A DNA stretch of 64,000 bases from Leptobacterium flavescens (GCF_010671605.1 NZ_JAABOO010000001.1:1550001-1614000), one strand, 5' to 3'. Numbered from the stretch's first letter, positions 1 through 9,181 are shown. Notes: generated by a model from the sequence alone, not told the origin. A program made the numbers and translations.

Positions 1-116
1 TTATGGAATGCTTCAATCTGATAAACAAACAACCTCGGCATATAGAAGAGGCCGGCAAACCAGGTAATTACAAAAATGAGGTGCAGGGCCTTGGCGTATA
101 AATACAATTCTCCCAA
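1..116 (-). CDS. hemJ: HemJ-type protoporphyrinogen IX oxidase, 5' part only
   Basis: Only the first 38 codons lie in the window; the gene runs off its left edge. The product begins LGELYLYAKALHLIFV and continues with TWFAGLFYMPRLFVYQ, the N-terminal membrane helix of HemJ (UPF0093), which oxidises protoporphyrinogen IX to protoporphyrin IX in the inner membrane. The His in ALHLIF is a strongly conserved family residue. No ATG precedes this motif. An in-frame TAG lies four codons before the chosen TTG at 116-114, and an ATT sits one codon upstream, so a TTG start is most likely. The HemH gene on the same strand nearby fits, since the two enzymes act in sequence. The family call is confident; the start codon is less so. 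Confidence 0.85.
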   Translation of the reverse strand, partial: MGELYLYAKALHLIFVITWFAGLFYMPRLFVYQIEAFH

Positions 117-140
117 AATGTTCTAATTAAGAGTGTTTAT

Positions 141-175
141 AAAAAAACAAGTATCCTACAAAAATAGGATACTTG
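141..175 (-). terminator. Rho-independent terminator of the BNR exoprotein gene
   Basis: A perfect 11-bp inverted repeat (CAAGTATCCTA at 148-158, TAGGATACTTG at 165-175) has a 6-nt loop. Seven A residues at 141-147 read as a U tract on the minus strand. It lies just after the stop of the BNR gene and before hemJ, so hemJ probably has its own promoter in the narrow space to its left. Confidence 0.85.
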
Positions 176-197
176 CAATGAATATTAAATAAAATAT

Positions 198-3100
198 CTA
201 GTCTTCTATAAACAGGTAGTTCAATTTAAGCGAGTTGAACTGCTGGTTAAAGTTGGTGATCTCTTCAGAAACCAGCTTATCAAAAGATACGAGCTGTGCG
301 TTGATCTTCTGGGTCAGTTCCCTGGCTACCGCCTGATCCTGCTCCGTAGGAGGGAAATCTCCAATTGTTACCAGAGAGGCGATCGCTCCCAGTTTATTGG
401 TAAGCCTGATCGGGAAGTTCAGCGGATCCTGGTTACTTCTGTTCTTGGTCTGATAGAGTGCTTCCTCAATCTCCGTAAATTGCTTCTTTAACTCTTTTAC
501 CTTTTCCAGCAGATCTTTTAGCCTGTCGTCTCCCTTGTATTGCTTTTCAAAGGCCGTAAGTTGCTCCCTGATCTTTCTGATCTTCTTAATGGATTTGTGT
601 GCCTTGTCTACAGTCTCATTAATGTTCTTCACAAAATCGAACTGCTTCTGCATATCGGAAACGCTTACCTCTGCCCTCGGGTCCGGAAGTATCTTAAACG
701 GTTGAGCTACTTCCTCATCATTTACCTTCAGGCTTACTCTGTAGTTTCCGGGTACCGCTTTAGAGCCATTTAAATTGGCAGCCCAAAGGATCATTCCGGG
801 TAATCTTTCAGCTCCGTCGTAACGGGTGTTCCACACAAACTTATTGGCACCTTTCTTTACGCTTAGCCTGTTCTTTTTATCCTTATTGCTGTACTTTTTG
901 ATGGTATCTCCACTGGCATCCATAAAAGTGAGTGAGATCTTATCTTTCTCCTCATCAAGATCCTTAAGATAGAAATTGGCGATCACTCCGTTCGGATGAT
1001 TGGTCCCGGCAGTTCTGGAAGCTCTACCTCCTCCGCCTCTGGTCCTGTAACTGTCTTTAGGCTGAAACAGAATGGCGCTCTTGTTTTTCATATCTTCCGA
1101 AAGCTGATGCAGCACGGTAAGATCGTCTATGATCCATAAGCTTCTTCCCTGTGTGGCCACGATCAGGTTGTTGTCCTTAATGGCAAGATCAGTGATAGGT
1201 ACGATCGGAAGGTTTAACTGGAATTTCTGCCAGCTGCTTCCGTCATTAAAGGAAATATACATTCCGGTTTCCGTTCCGGCGTAAAGAAGTCCCTTTCTTT
1301 TCGGATCTGCTCTTACCACTCTCGTAAAGTGCTCTCCGTCTATTCCGCTGGTGATCCTCGTCCAGCTCTTTCCGTAATCGGTAGTTTTATAAAGATAGGG
1401 AGTAAAATCTCCGGTTTTATAGAGGGTCCCGGCTATATAGCAAGTCCCTGCATCAAAGGGTGATGGCTCCACACTGTTGATCATCATCCACTCGGGCATA
1501 TTTTTAGGAGTTACATTTTCCCAGTTCTGTCCTCCGTCTCTGGTAATATGTACCAGGCCGTCATCACTTCCAACCCACATCAGGCCTTCCTGAAGCGGAC
1601 TCTCGTTAGCGGCAAAGATCGTACAGTAATACTCTACCCCGGTGTTATCCTGAGTGATCGGTCCTCCAGACGATTTTAATTTTTCCGGATCGTTCCTTGT
1701 CAGGTCCGGGCTGATGATCTTCCAGCTCTGTCCTTCGTTCTCTGTTACGTGTACCTGATTGGAAAAAGTATATAGTTTATTCGGATCGTGCTTAGAGAAA
1801 ATGATAGGGAAATTCCACTGGAAACGATACTTCATTCCCTCTGCTCCGTAACCCATAGGGTTGTCCGGCCATACATTAATTGCCCGTACGGTTCCGGTCT
1901 TATGGTTTCTTCTGGTAAGGAATCCGCCGTAACTACCTCCGTACACTATGTCGTTGTCTTTAGGGTCTACTGCAATATGCGCCGATTCTCCTCCGGCTGT
2001 AGGTTCCCAGTTATCTTCCGTTATACTGAAGCCATCACTTCTGTGAGAGATACGCACCGTTGAGTTGTCCTGCTGAGCCGCATAGATGCGATATGGAAAA
2101 TGATTATCTGTAGTTACTCTGTAAAACTGTGAGGTAGGCTGATTGTGATAAGTACTCCAGGTTTCTCCACCGTCATAACTTATTTGCGCTCCACCGTCAT
2201 CTCCGATGATCATACGCTTAGGGTTTTCCGGAGCTATCCACAGATCGTGGTGATCTCCGTGCGGTGCCCTGTAGCTTGAGAAATTACGACCTCCGTCCTT
2301 AGATTTATGGTAGCTTACGTTTACTACATATACCACATCCTCATCCTGGGTATCGGCATAGATCCTGGTGTAGTACCATGCACGCTGGCGCAGGCTTCTG
2401 CTGCTATTTACCTGGCTCCAGTTCTTACCTCCGTCTTCCGAACGGTAAACTCCTCCTTTATCTTTATTTTCAACAATGGCCCATACTCTTTCCGAATTTA
2501 CAGGAGAGACAGTCACCCCAATGATCCCCAGCGTTCCTTCCGGGAAGCCCTTATTGGTAGATATCTCTGTCCATGTTTCACCACTGTCGGTACTTTTCCA
2601 AAGGGCAGAACCTTCTCCACCACTGCTTAGGCTATAAGGAGTACGTTGTACCCTCCATGTAGATGCATACAGGATACGCGGGTTATTAGGATCCATGATA
2701 AGATCAACTGCTCCTGCATGTTCATTGGCAAAAAGGGTTTTCTTCCATGTTTTTCCTCCGTCCGTACTCTTGTAAACACCCCTTTCGGCTGTGGATTTAT
2801 AAATATTCCCCATTACGGCGGCATACACAATGTTGTGGTCGGTCGGATGAACCGCTATTCTGGGAATATGACGTCCTGTTTTAAGGCCCATGGACTTCCA
2901 GGTTTTTCCGGCATCCTCACTTTTCCATACCCCGTAACCCGAAGATACATTTCCTCTTACTGTTTTTTCACCACCACCAACGTAGATAACATTATTATCG
3001 CTTTTGGAGACAGTTATAGAACCTATAGATCCTCCGAAGTAACCGTCTGAAATATTTTCCCAGCTACGGCCTCCGTCTTCTGTTTTCCAGATCCCTCCTC

Positions 3101-3329
3101 CGGTAGCTCCGAAGTAAAAAAGATTAGGTTTTCCGGGAATTCCCGTAACTGCTGCCGATCGTCCTCCTCTGAAGGGCCCGACCAGGCGGTATTCTAAAGA
3201 CTTATAGATCTCTTCCGGATACACTGCTTCTGCGGTTTGATTTTTACGCTTCCTCTGCGCCTGGGCGTCGAGGTTAAATCCGAGAAATACAATGATCACT
3301 AAACCGGTTTTAAGAATGGTTTTAAGCAT
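198..3329 (-). CDS. Exported BNR/Asp-box beta-propeller protein (VPS10/sortilin-like)
   Basis: This 1043-residue protein has an N-terminal signal peptide (about residues 1-24, ending DAQA). The body is two propeller-like halves rich in Asp boxes of the form S-x-D-x-G-x-T/S-W, such as KTEDGGRSW near residue 82, STDGGKTW, SEDGGKNW, TRDGGQNW and TTDYGKSW. Such repeats occur in sialidases, VPS10 proteins and many Bacteroidota exoproteins annotated as glycosyl hydrolases; no sialidase active site is evident, so enzymatic activity is not claimed. The last 150 or so residues are charged and probably coiled-coil. No T9SS sorting domain is present, so a periplasmic location or an alternative export route is likely. 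It is a paralogue of the protein at 55157-58009. It starts 76 nt after the MATE gene and ends at a strong terminator. Confidence 0.85.
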   Translation of the reverse strand: MLKTILKTGLVIIVFLGFNLDAQAQRKRKNQTAEAVYPEEIYKSLEYRLVGPFRGGRSAAVTGIPGKPNLFYFGATGGGIWKTEDGGRSWENISDGYFGGSIGSITVSKSDNNVIYVGGGEKTVRGNVSSGYGVWKSEDAGKTWKSMGLKTGRHIPRIAVHPTDHNIVYAAVMGNIYKSTAERGVYKSTDGGKTWKKTLFANEHAGAVDLIMDPNNPRILYASTWRVQRTPYSLSSGGEGSALWKSTDSGETWTEISTNKGFPEGTLGIIGVTVSPVNSERVWAIVENKDKGGVYRSEDGGKNWSQVNSSRSLRQRAWYYTRIYADTQDEDVVYVVNVSYHKSKDGGRNFSSYRAPHGDHHDLWIAPENPKRMIIGDDGGAQISYDGGETWSTYHNQPTSQFYRVTTDNHFPYRIYAAQQDNSTVRISHRSDGFSITEDNWEPTAGGESAHIAVDPKDNDIVYGGSYGGFLTRRNHKTGTVRAINVWPDNPMGYGAEGMKYRFQWNFPIIFSKHDPNKLYTFSNQVHVTENEGQSWKIISPDLTRNDPEKLKSSGGPITQDNTGVEYYCTIFAANESPLQEGLMWVGSDDGLVHITRDGGQNWENVTPKNMPEWMMINSVEPSPFDAGTCYIAGTLYKTGDFTPYLYKTTDYGKSWTRITSGIDGEHFTRVVRADPKRKGLLYAGTETGMYISFNDGSSWQKFQLNLPIVPITDLAIKDNNLIVATQGRSLWIIDDLTVLHQLSEDMKNKSAILFQPKDSYRTRGGGGRASRTAGTNHPNGVIANFYLKDLDEEKDKISLTFMDASGDTIKKYSNKDKKNRLSVKKGANKFVWNTRYDGAERLPGMILWAANLNGSKAVPGNYRVSLKVNDEEVAQPFKILPDPRAEVSVSDMQKQFDFVKNINETVDKAHKSIKKIRKIREQLTAFEKQYKGDDRLKDLLEKVKELKKQFTEIEEALYQTKNRSNQDPLNFPIRLTNKLGAIASLVTIGDFPPTEQDQAVARELTQKINAQLVSFDKLVSEEITNFNQQFNSLKLNYLFIED

Positions 3330-3405
3330 AGTTATTTAGTTATATTATTTAGCTAGAAACTAAAAATAGGGATTATTATTTACTTAAAAATGAAACCTTT
3401 AAATT

Positions 3406-4770
3406 TTAACCTTTAAGGGATAATTTGATCTTTGAATTTAAAGTTTTTCGTATCTCACGGTTTAAAAATAAAGCCGTAACCAGGGTAGAAAGCACATCTG
3501 CTATAGGGAAAGAAACCCAGGCTCCCAGCACGCCCATATACTTGGGTAAAATAATGATAAGCGGGATGAGAAAGAAGCCCTGTTTAGACAGTGTTAGCAT
3601 CAGGGCTGGAAAGGCCTTTCCGACTGCCTGAAAATAAGCAGCGCCTATCAACTGAATAGCGATCATAGGAGTCGCGGCAAAGACCCATCTCAAAGCTCCG
3701 GGAGTTTGCTCTATCACCTCAGCGTCGGTTGTAAATACCTTGGTAACAGGTTCCGGAAAAACAAAGAGGATAATAAAGATGATCGTTGCCAGAAAGCTGG
3801 CGTATTTGATGGCGGTAAATATAGTTTCCTTAACCCGGCCGTACTCTTCGGCCCCGTAGTTATAACCTGCAATAGGAAGGAATCCTTGTGTGATCCCTAT
3901 TACCGGGAAAAGCGCAAACATAAGCATGCGGCTTACAATAGCGTAAGCGGTCACGGTTGATTCTCCTCCCAATTCAACAAGGGTGTTGTTCATCAGCAAA
4001 TAAACAATACTAACCACCCCCTGTCTTGCCAGGGTAGTAGACCCCAGGGCAGCGATCTCCGAAACGATTTTTGGCTGCAACTGCAGATGACGGAGATTAA
4101 ATCTTAACTCGCTTTTAGCCAGAAAAAAGTATACGATATAAATAAAGCAGAAGACATAAGAAGTAGTGGTAGCCCATGCTGCACCGGCCATTCCCATATC
4201 CAGTACGTTGATGAGGATATAATCCATTAACAAGTTCCCTACCGACGGGATGATCATGGCGATCATGGCAAATTTAGGTTTTCCTTCCGCCCGGATCACA
4301 TTGTTTCCCATCATACACAACGCCAGGATAGGCACCCCGTACAGGACGATCGTATAATAGATCTTTGCCGGATCGAAGATAGCTCCCTTTCCTCCGAACT
4401 TATCGACCATAAAGTCGACATAAATGAGTCCGAAGATCACCAGGGTTATGGAGATCAGCAGGGTCAGGGTTATCTGGTTCCCCAGGGCAAAGAGCGCCCT
4501 TTCCTTATCGGATGCACCCAGGGCACGGGATATAACGGAGGATCCTCCGATCCCGATGGCCATTCCGATGGCTGCTATAAAAAATGAAACCGGAAGTACG
4601 ATATTGATAGCGGCAATAGCCACTGCTCCTATCCAGTTACCGACGAAAATGGTGTCGACCAGGATGTTCAACGACATTACAAGGATCCCGATGGCCGCCG
4701 GAACCGCCTGTTTTACAAGTAATTTTCCGATGGGTTCAGTACCCAATGCATCTGCTGAAACTTTTGCCAT
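3406..4770 (-). CDS. MATE-family efflux transporter coupled to hemH
   Basis: This is a polytopic protein of 454 residues with the two-fold six-helix MATE layout; motifs near the N-terminus include PAAIGILVMSLNILVDTIFV. MATE proteins exchange Na+ or H+ for drugs or metabolites at the inner membrane. I chose the ATG at 4770, not an upstream in-frame ATG at 4800, because it overlaps the hemH stop codon as TAATG and the protein then starts MAKVSADALG as in homologues. The one-base overlap implies translational coupling with ferrochelatase. The substrate cannot be read from sequence; export of a porphyrin or toxic compound is only suggested by context. The family is certain, the role unknown. Confidence 0.9.
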   Translation of the reverse strand: MAKVSADALGTEPIGKLLVKQAVPAAIGILVMSLNILVDTIFVGNWIGAVAIAAINIVLPVSFFIAAIGMAIGIGGSSVISRALGASDKERALFALGNQITLTLLISITLVIFGLIYVDFMVDKFGGKGAIFDPAKIYYTIVLYGVPILALCMMGNNVIRAEGKPKFAMIAMIIPSVGNLLMDYILINVLDMGMAGAAWATTTSYVFCFIYIVYFFLAKSELRFNLRHLQLQPKIVSEIAALGSTTLARQGVVSIVYLLMNNTLVELGGESTVTAYAIVSRMLMFALFPVIGITQGFLPIAGYNYGAEEYGRVKETIFTAIKYASFLATIIFIILFVFPEPVTKVFTTDAEVIEQTPGALRWVFAATPMIAIQLIGAAYFQAVGKAFPALMLTLSKQGFFLIPLIIILPKYMGVLGAWVSFPIADVLSTLVTALFLNREIRKTLNSKIKLSLKG

Positions 4771-5801
4771 TATACGGGAAGGGTTTCTGCGGTATCCCAC
4801 TCATTGATCCACCGGCTCATCACTTCAACCCAATCGTTGCGATCATTAATACAAGGGATTACATGAAACTCTTCTCCTCCCTTTTCAATAAACTCCTCTT
4901 TGGCTTCCATTCCTATTTCCTCCAGGGTTTCCAGGCAGTCGGAAACAAATGCGGGAGTAACAATAGCCATTTTTTTCACGCCTTTTTCCGCAAAATCCTC
5001 TACAGTCTGATCGGTATAGGGCTGCAACCAGGGATCTTTCCCCAGTCTTGACTGGAAGGAGGTAGAGTAGCTTCCCTCTTTCAGTTCGAGGGAATCTGCA
5101 ACCTGCCTCGTCGTTTCATAACACTGATGACGATAGCAGAACTCATGTGCAGGAGAAGCAGTTTTGCAACACTGTCCGTCTATTTTACAATGAGATTTGG
5201 TTATATCTGATTTCTGAATATGCCTTTCCGGAACTCCGTGATAGGAAAATAGAATATGCTCGTATTCTTTCCCTTCCAGGGCCTCACTGATAGACCTGGA
5301 AAGCACTTCTATATAATCTTTTCGGTGATAAAAAGCAGGAACATCGGTGATCTTCATCTGCGGGAAGTGTTTCTTCCTAACTTTTTCTGCCAGTACCAGA
5401 ATAGTCTCTGTGGTAGCCATGGCAAATTGAGGATATAGCGGGATCATCAAAACATCGGTCACTCCCTGATCGTGCAATTCCTGAAGCCCATGCTTAATAG
5501 ACGGGTTTCCGTAACGCATAGCGAGAGATACCGGAAGGGAAGTATTTCCCCTGATCTTTTCCTGAAGTCTTTCGGATAACACAATTAGCGGAGAACCTTC
5601 TTCCCACCAGATCTTTTTATAGGCGGCAGCCGATTTCTTCGGGCGGGTGTTGAGAATAATTCCCTTTACCAAAAAAGCACGCAGCAAATAAGGAACATCT
5701 ATAACCCGTTCATCCATTAAAAACTGGTCGAGATATCTTCTAACATCCTTAGGGTTAGGGCTGTCGGGGGATCCGAGGTTTACCAATAAAACTCCCTTCA
5801 T
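4770..5801 (-). CDS. hemH: Ferrochelatase
   Basis: This 343-residue ferrochelatase inserts Fe2+ into protoporphyrin IX, the last step of protoheme synthesis. It opens with MKGVLLVNLGSPDSP, carries the metal-binding His188 in FSYHGVPERH, and has the acidic active-site segment around residues 291-295 (CLETLEEIG). Five cysteines cluster between residues 205 and 227 (C205, C211, C212, C222, C227), just after the catalytic His. This resembles cysteine-containing ferrochelatases that may hold an Fe-S cluster, but the ligands cannot be proven here. The stop overlaps the MATE start. A -7 box lies 39 nt upstream of the start codon. Confidence 0.97.
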   Translation of the reverse strand: MKGVLLVNLGSPDSPNPKDVRRYLDQFLMDERVIDVPYLLRAFLVKGIILNTRPKKSAAAYKKIWWEEGSPLIVLSERLQEKIRGNTSLPVSLAMRYGNPSIKHGLQELHDQGVTDVLMIPLYPQFAMATTETILVLAEKVRKKHFPQMKITDVPAFYHRKDYIEVLSRSISEALEGKEYEHILFSYHGVPERHIQKSDITKSHCKIDGQCCKTASPAHEFCYRHQCYETTRQVADSLELKEGSYSTSFQSRLGKDPWLQPYTDQTVEDFAEKGVKKMAIVTPAFVSDCLETLEEIGMEAKEEFIEKGGEEFHVIPCINDRNDWVEVMSRWINEWDTAETLPV

Positions 5802-5839
5802 ATTCTGTAATTATCTAAATAGTTTTCGTTTTCGGACAT

Positions 5840-5847
5840 CAAAAATA
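5840..5847 (-). promoter_or_regulatory. Putative -7 promoter box for hemH-MATE
   Basis: The minus strand reads TATTTTTG, matching the Bacteroidota -7 consensus TAnnTTTG. It predicts a leader of about 30 nt before hemH. No clear -33 TTG was found at the usual distance, so this is a half-site prediction. Confidence 0.5.
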
Positions 5848-5917
5848 CGATTAAAAAATCATGCATGCGCTAAAACTAAAGTGAAGTTTTTAATAGCTCT
5901 ATAAGTTATAATGATCT

Positions 5918-6811
5918 CTAATTATTTAAAGACATCAGATATTTTTTGGGGGTGGTCCCGTACTTCTTTTTAAAGGCTGCAATAAAATGGCTGGACGTGC
6001 TGTATCCCACTTTTAAACCCACTTCATTTACATTGTGCTTCCCGCTTTCGAGCATTTGCCTGGCGTATTCCATCTTATAGTCGAAAAGGAAACTGTAAAC
6101 CGAATCGCCGTAGATCTGCTTAAAGCCCTCCTTAAGTTTTTTCAGGTTGAGTCCTATTTCCTCCGAGAGTTCCTGAAGCCCGGGAGGTTCTGCCATCCTG
6201 GATATGATGATATCTTTTGCCTTCCGGATCTTTAGAACGTTTTCCTCATCTATCAGAAAAGGACATTGTTCTATATCGGCATCTTCAGATTTATTAAAGT
6301 AAAGGCTCAGCAACTCGTATGCTTTTCCTTTAAAATAAAGGTTCCTGATAGAACTGTGAAGATTCGAATTCATGATCTGATGCAGTACCACTGCCATGGA
6401 GGGCGATATTTTACTGTCGCCGTAATACTTTTTATCCTTGTTCTCATCGCTGAGGAAATCCACATAGCCCGCTTCCTGCGAAAAGAGGGAATGGAACTTT
6501 CCGATGGAGATCAGGATGGAAAGCAGCCAGGATTTAGGCCGGATCTCCATATCTATCGGGAGGTCGCGTTGAGGATTGTACAGCAGCAAAGCATTTTCTT
6601 CTTCCACATTCAGCGTATATCTCCCTTCATTAAAATTAAAGCTGGAAAGCCCTTTCAGATTAAAATGAAACTGAATAAAGGAACTATCAATATCTTTTAT
6701 AAGGTGCTGAATTTCATCGGTTTCGTTCTGACATTTAAGGATAATGAACCCTTTTTCGATACGGATCTCCTCTCCGGCACCTACAGCGTTATTTTTTTCT
6801 ACTTCTCTCAC
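5918..6811 (-). CDS. AraC-family transcriptional regulator, divergent from hemA
   Basis: This 297-residue protein has an unrecognised N-terminal domain (about 1-190) and a C-terminal AraC double helix-turn-helix. LQELSEEIGLNLKKLKEGF forms the first HTH, and VNEVGLKVGYSTSSHFIAAF with GTTPKKY the second. The start is GTG at 6811: an in-frame stop lies shortly upstream and no ATG occurs nearby. It is transcribed away from hemA across a 201-bp region that contains -7 boxes for both genes and a palindrome. This position suggests it controls the heme operon, perhaps in response to iron or heme, but that is inference from context. Confidence 0.85.
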   Translation of the reverse strand: MREVEKNNAVGAGEEIRIEKGFIILKCQNETDEIQHLIKDIDSSFIQFHFNLKGLSSFNFNEGRYTLNVEEENALLLYNPQRDLPIDMEIRPKSWLLSILISIGKFHSLFSQEAGYVDFLSDENKDKKYYGDSKISPSMAVVLHQIMNSNLHSSIRNLYFKGKAYELLSLYFNKSEDADIEQCPFLIDEENVLKIRKAKDIIISRMAEPPGLQELSEEIGLNLKKLKEGFKQIYGDSVYSFLFDYKMEYARQMLESGKHNVNEVGLKVGYSTSSHFIAAFKKKYGTTPKKYLMSLNN

Positions 6812-6877
6812 CTTTAAAATTGCTTTATTATTTAGAATCGATCTAAACTAAAAAATCGGAAACAATTAATTTTACTG

Positions 6878-6885
6878 CAAATGTA
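6878..6885 (-). promoter_or_regulatory. Putative -7 box of the AraC regulator gene
   Basis: The minus strand reads TACATTTG, a full match to TAnnTTTG, 67 nt before the GTG start. No -33 TTG was seen at 17-20 nt. Confidence 0.4.
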
Positions 6886-6980
6886 GCTTATTTTAAGCAT
6901 TTTAGCGCTTTCCTCCCCTAAAATTACCCTGAGCGTCATAAAAAGTTCCTGTAGCGTTATTTTTTTTGAAGCAAGCCTTA

Positions 6981-7007
6981 TATTTTTGCCCATATTTCGA
7001 GAAATAT
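6981..7007 (+). promoter_or_regulatory. hemA -7 box and adjacent palindrome
   Basis: TATTTTTG at 6981-6988 matches TAnnTTTG. A perfect palindrome follows at once: ATATTTC (6992-6998), GA, GAAATAT (7001-7007), ending five bases before the hemA ATG. The palindrome covers the expected transcription start, so it could be an operator or a short leader hairpin. Confidence 0.5.
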
Positions 7008-7012
7008 AGTGC

Positions 7013-8266
7013 ATGCAACATTATCATATTTCCAAACATAGTAGTTTTTATGCGGTAGGGCTCAGCTATAAAAAGGCCGATGCCGAGATCAGAGGGCACT
7101 TCAGCCTGGATGAAGAAGGAAAGGAAAAACTTCTTAAGCAAGCCAAAGAGGAAGGGATTGACGGGTTACTCGTTATCTCTACATGCAACAGAACAGAGCT
7201 ATACGGCTTTGCACAACACCCTTTCCAGTTAATAAAACTTCTGTGTACACACTCTAAAGGAACTATTGAAGAATTCGAACAGGTATCTTACGTCTATAAG
7301 AATAAGGAGGCCATCTCCCATCTTTTTAAAGTAGGTACCGGTCTCGACAGTCAGATACTCGGGGATTTTGAAATTATCAGCCAGGTAAAACAAAGTTTTA
7401 TCTCCGCCAGGAAATTCGATATTGCCAATCCGTTTCTGGAACGCCTTTGTAATGCGGTAATTCAATCCAGCAAACGCATCAAGAACGAAACCGAGATCTC
7501 ATCGGGGGCTACTTCGGTAGCTTTTGCTTCGGTACAATACATACTTTCACGTGTTCCTAATGTTTCGGAAAAGAATATTTTGCTTTTCGGAACGGGAAAA
7601 ATAGGTAGGAATACCTGTGAAAACCTTATCAAGCACACCAAGAATGATCATATAGTCCTTATTAACAGGACCAAGGACAAGGCTGAGAAAATAGCCGGGA
7701 AGTTCAACCTGATCGTTAAGGATTATGCAGAACTTCAGACAGAAATAAGAAAGGCCGATATCCTGATCGTAGCCACAGGAGCGCAGAATCCAACGGTTTC
7801 CAAAGAACTTATTTATTCGGATAAAAACCTGTTGGTCCTGGATCTTTCCATTCCCAAGAATGTAGACAGCAATGTGGAAGAGCTCGATAATGTAACGCTT
7901 GTTCACCTGGATCAGCTGTCGAGGATAACCGATGAGACCCTGGAGCGAAGAAAGACATTTATTCCTAAAGCCGAAGCTATTAACGAGGAGGTTAAGGCTG
8001 AATTTATTCAATGGCTGGAGACCAGAAAGTTTGCTCCCACCATCAAGGCTTTAAAGAAGAAATTGAAATCGATGAAAGATGCTGAGATCGACTTTCAGCG
8101 AAAAAAAATAAACGATTTCGACGAGAAACAGGCAGAGATCATCTCAAACAGGATCATCCAGAAGATCACGACTCAGTTTGCCAATCACCTGAAAGACAAT
8201 GCTACCACTCCGGAAGAAAGCATTGCGCTTATTCAGAAAGTATTTCAGCTAGAAAACAATTCCTAA
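7013..8266 (+). CDS. hemA: Glutamyl-tRNA reductase
   Basis: This 417-residue enzyme reduces glutamyl-tRNA(Glu) to glutamate-1-semialdehyde with NADPH, the first committed step of the C5 tetrapyrrole route. The catalytic Cys58 lies in STCNRTELYG. The tRNA/substrate domain shows GTGLDSQILGDFEI, and a Rossmann NADPH site follows near residue 190 (LLFGTGKIGRN). A helical dimerisation domain forms the C-terminus. The N-terminus starts MQHYHISKHSSFYAVGLSYK, a short extension common in Flavobacteria. It is the first gene of the heme operon, with hemC starting right after its stop codon. GltX and HemL, the neighbouring steps, are not in this window. Confidence 0.97.
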   Translation: MQHYHISKHSSFYAVGLSYKKADAEIRGHFSLDEEGKEKLLKQAKEEGIDGLLVISTCNRTELYGFAQHPFQLIKLLCTHSKGTIEEFEQVSYVYKNKEAISHLFKVGTGLDSQILGDFEIISQVKQSFISARKFDIANPFLERLCNAVIQSSKRIKNETEISSGATSVAFASVQYILSRVPNVSEKNILLFGTGKIGRNTCENLIKHTKNDHIVLINRTKDKAEKIAGKFNLIVKDYAELQTEIRKADILIVATGAQNPTVSKELIYSDKNLLVLDLSIPKNVDSNVEELDNVTLVHLDQLSRITDETLERRKTFIPKAEAINEEVKAEFIQWLETRKFAPTIKALKKKLKSMKDAEIDFQRKKINDFDEKQAEIISNRIIQKITTQFANHLKDNATTPEESIALIQKVFQLENNS

Positions 8267-9175
8267 ATGAAGATCATACGTATCGGAACCAGAGACAGTG
8301 AATTGGCTTTATGGCAAGCCAATACTGTTAAGAACAAACTTGAAGCTTTAGGTTATAAGTCCGAATTGGTACCGGTTAAATCTACCGGCGACCTGGTTCT
8401 GGACAAGCCTCTTTACGAATTGGGGATTACCGGGATCTTTACAAAAACCCTGGATGTTGCCATGCTTAAAGGAGAGGTGGATATAGCTGTGCACAGTATG
8501 AAAGATGTGCCCACAGCATTGCCCAAAGGGATTGTTCAGGCAGCCGTACTCGAAAGAGCAGCAACAGAAGACATTCTTGTTTTTAAGGGTAACACTTCCT
8601 TTCTGGAAGGAGAAGGAACCATAGCTACGGGAAGCTTGAGAAGAAAGGCCCAGTGGCTAAATCGCTATCCGGATCACAAAGTAGTGGACCTAAGAGGAAA
8701 TGTGAATACCCGCATGCAGAAATTAGAAGATAATAACTGGAACGGGGCGGTATTTGCAAAAGCCGGCCTGGAACGCATCAACCTGAAACCCGAAAATAAT
8801 ATTGCTCTTGACTGGATGGTACCTGCACCCGCACAGGGAGCTATGCTGGTTGTGGCCATGGAAAACGATGATTTTTGCAGGGAAGCGCTGGCAAAACTGA
8901 ATGATGAAGCCACAGAAATATGCACCCGGATCGAACGGGAATTCCTTAGGGTTCTCGAAGGCGGATGTACAGCACCCATCGGAGCGCTGGCGGAGATTGA
9001 AGGAGATGAGATCTCTTTTAAAGGTGTTCTTTTCAGCCTTGACGGAAAAAGGAAAATAGAAGTTGAAGAGACTTTAGCACTAAAAGATGCGGAAAGCTTT
9101 GGAAAAAGATCTGCATTGGAAGTCCTGAACAATGGCGGGAAAGAGTTAATGGAAGAAATTAAATCCAAAATATAA
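8267..9175 (+). CDS. hemC: Hydroxymethylbilane synthase (porphobilinogen deaminase)
   Basis: The 302-residue enzyme joins four porphobilinogens into hydroxymethylbilane. The dipyrromethane cofactor attaches at Cys234 in EGGCTAPIGA. Other family motifs are IGTRDSELALWQA at the start, HSMKDVP with the catalytic Asp80, and GSLRRKAQW with DLRGNVNTR for the substrate-binding arginines. Its ATG follows the hemA stop with no gap. The stop codon is followed after 6 nt by the first REP-like palindrome that precedes the DUF559-hemD fusion. Confidence 0.97.
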   Translation: MKIIRIGTRDSELALWQANTVKNKLEALGYKSELVPVKSTGDLVLDKPLYELGITGIFTKTLDVAMLKGEVDIAVHSMKDVPTALPKGIVQAAVLERAATEDILVFKGNTSFLEGEGTIATGSLRRKAQWLNRYPDHKVVDLRGNVNTRMQKLEDNNWNGAVFAKAGLERINLKPENNIALDWMVPAPAQGAMLVVAMENDDFCREALAKLNDEATEICTRIEREFLRVLEGGCTAPIGALAEIEGDEISFKGVLFSLDGKRKIEVEETLALKDAESFGKRSALEVLNNGGKELMEEIKSKI

Positions 9176-9181
9176 ACCTTC

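Noticed and set aside
6832-7141. Small minus-strand frames across the AraC-hemA gap
   Set aside because: They overlap promoters and the hemA start and have no family resemblance.
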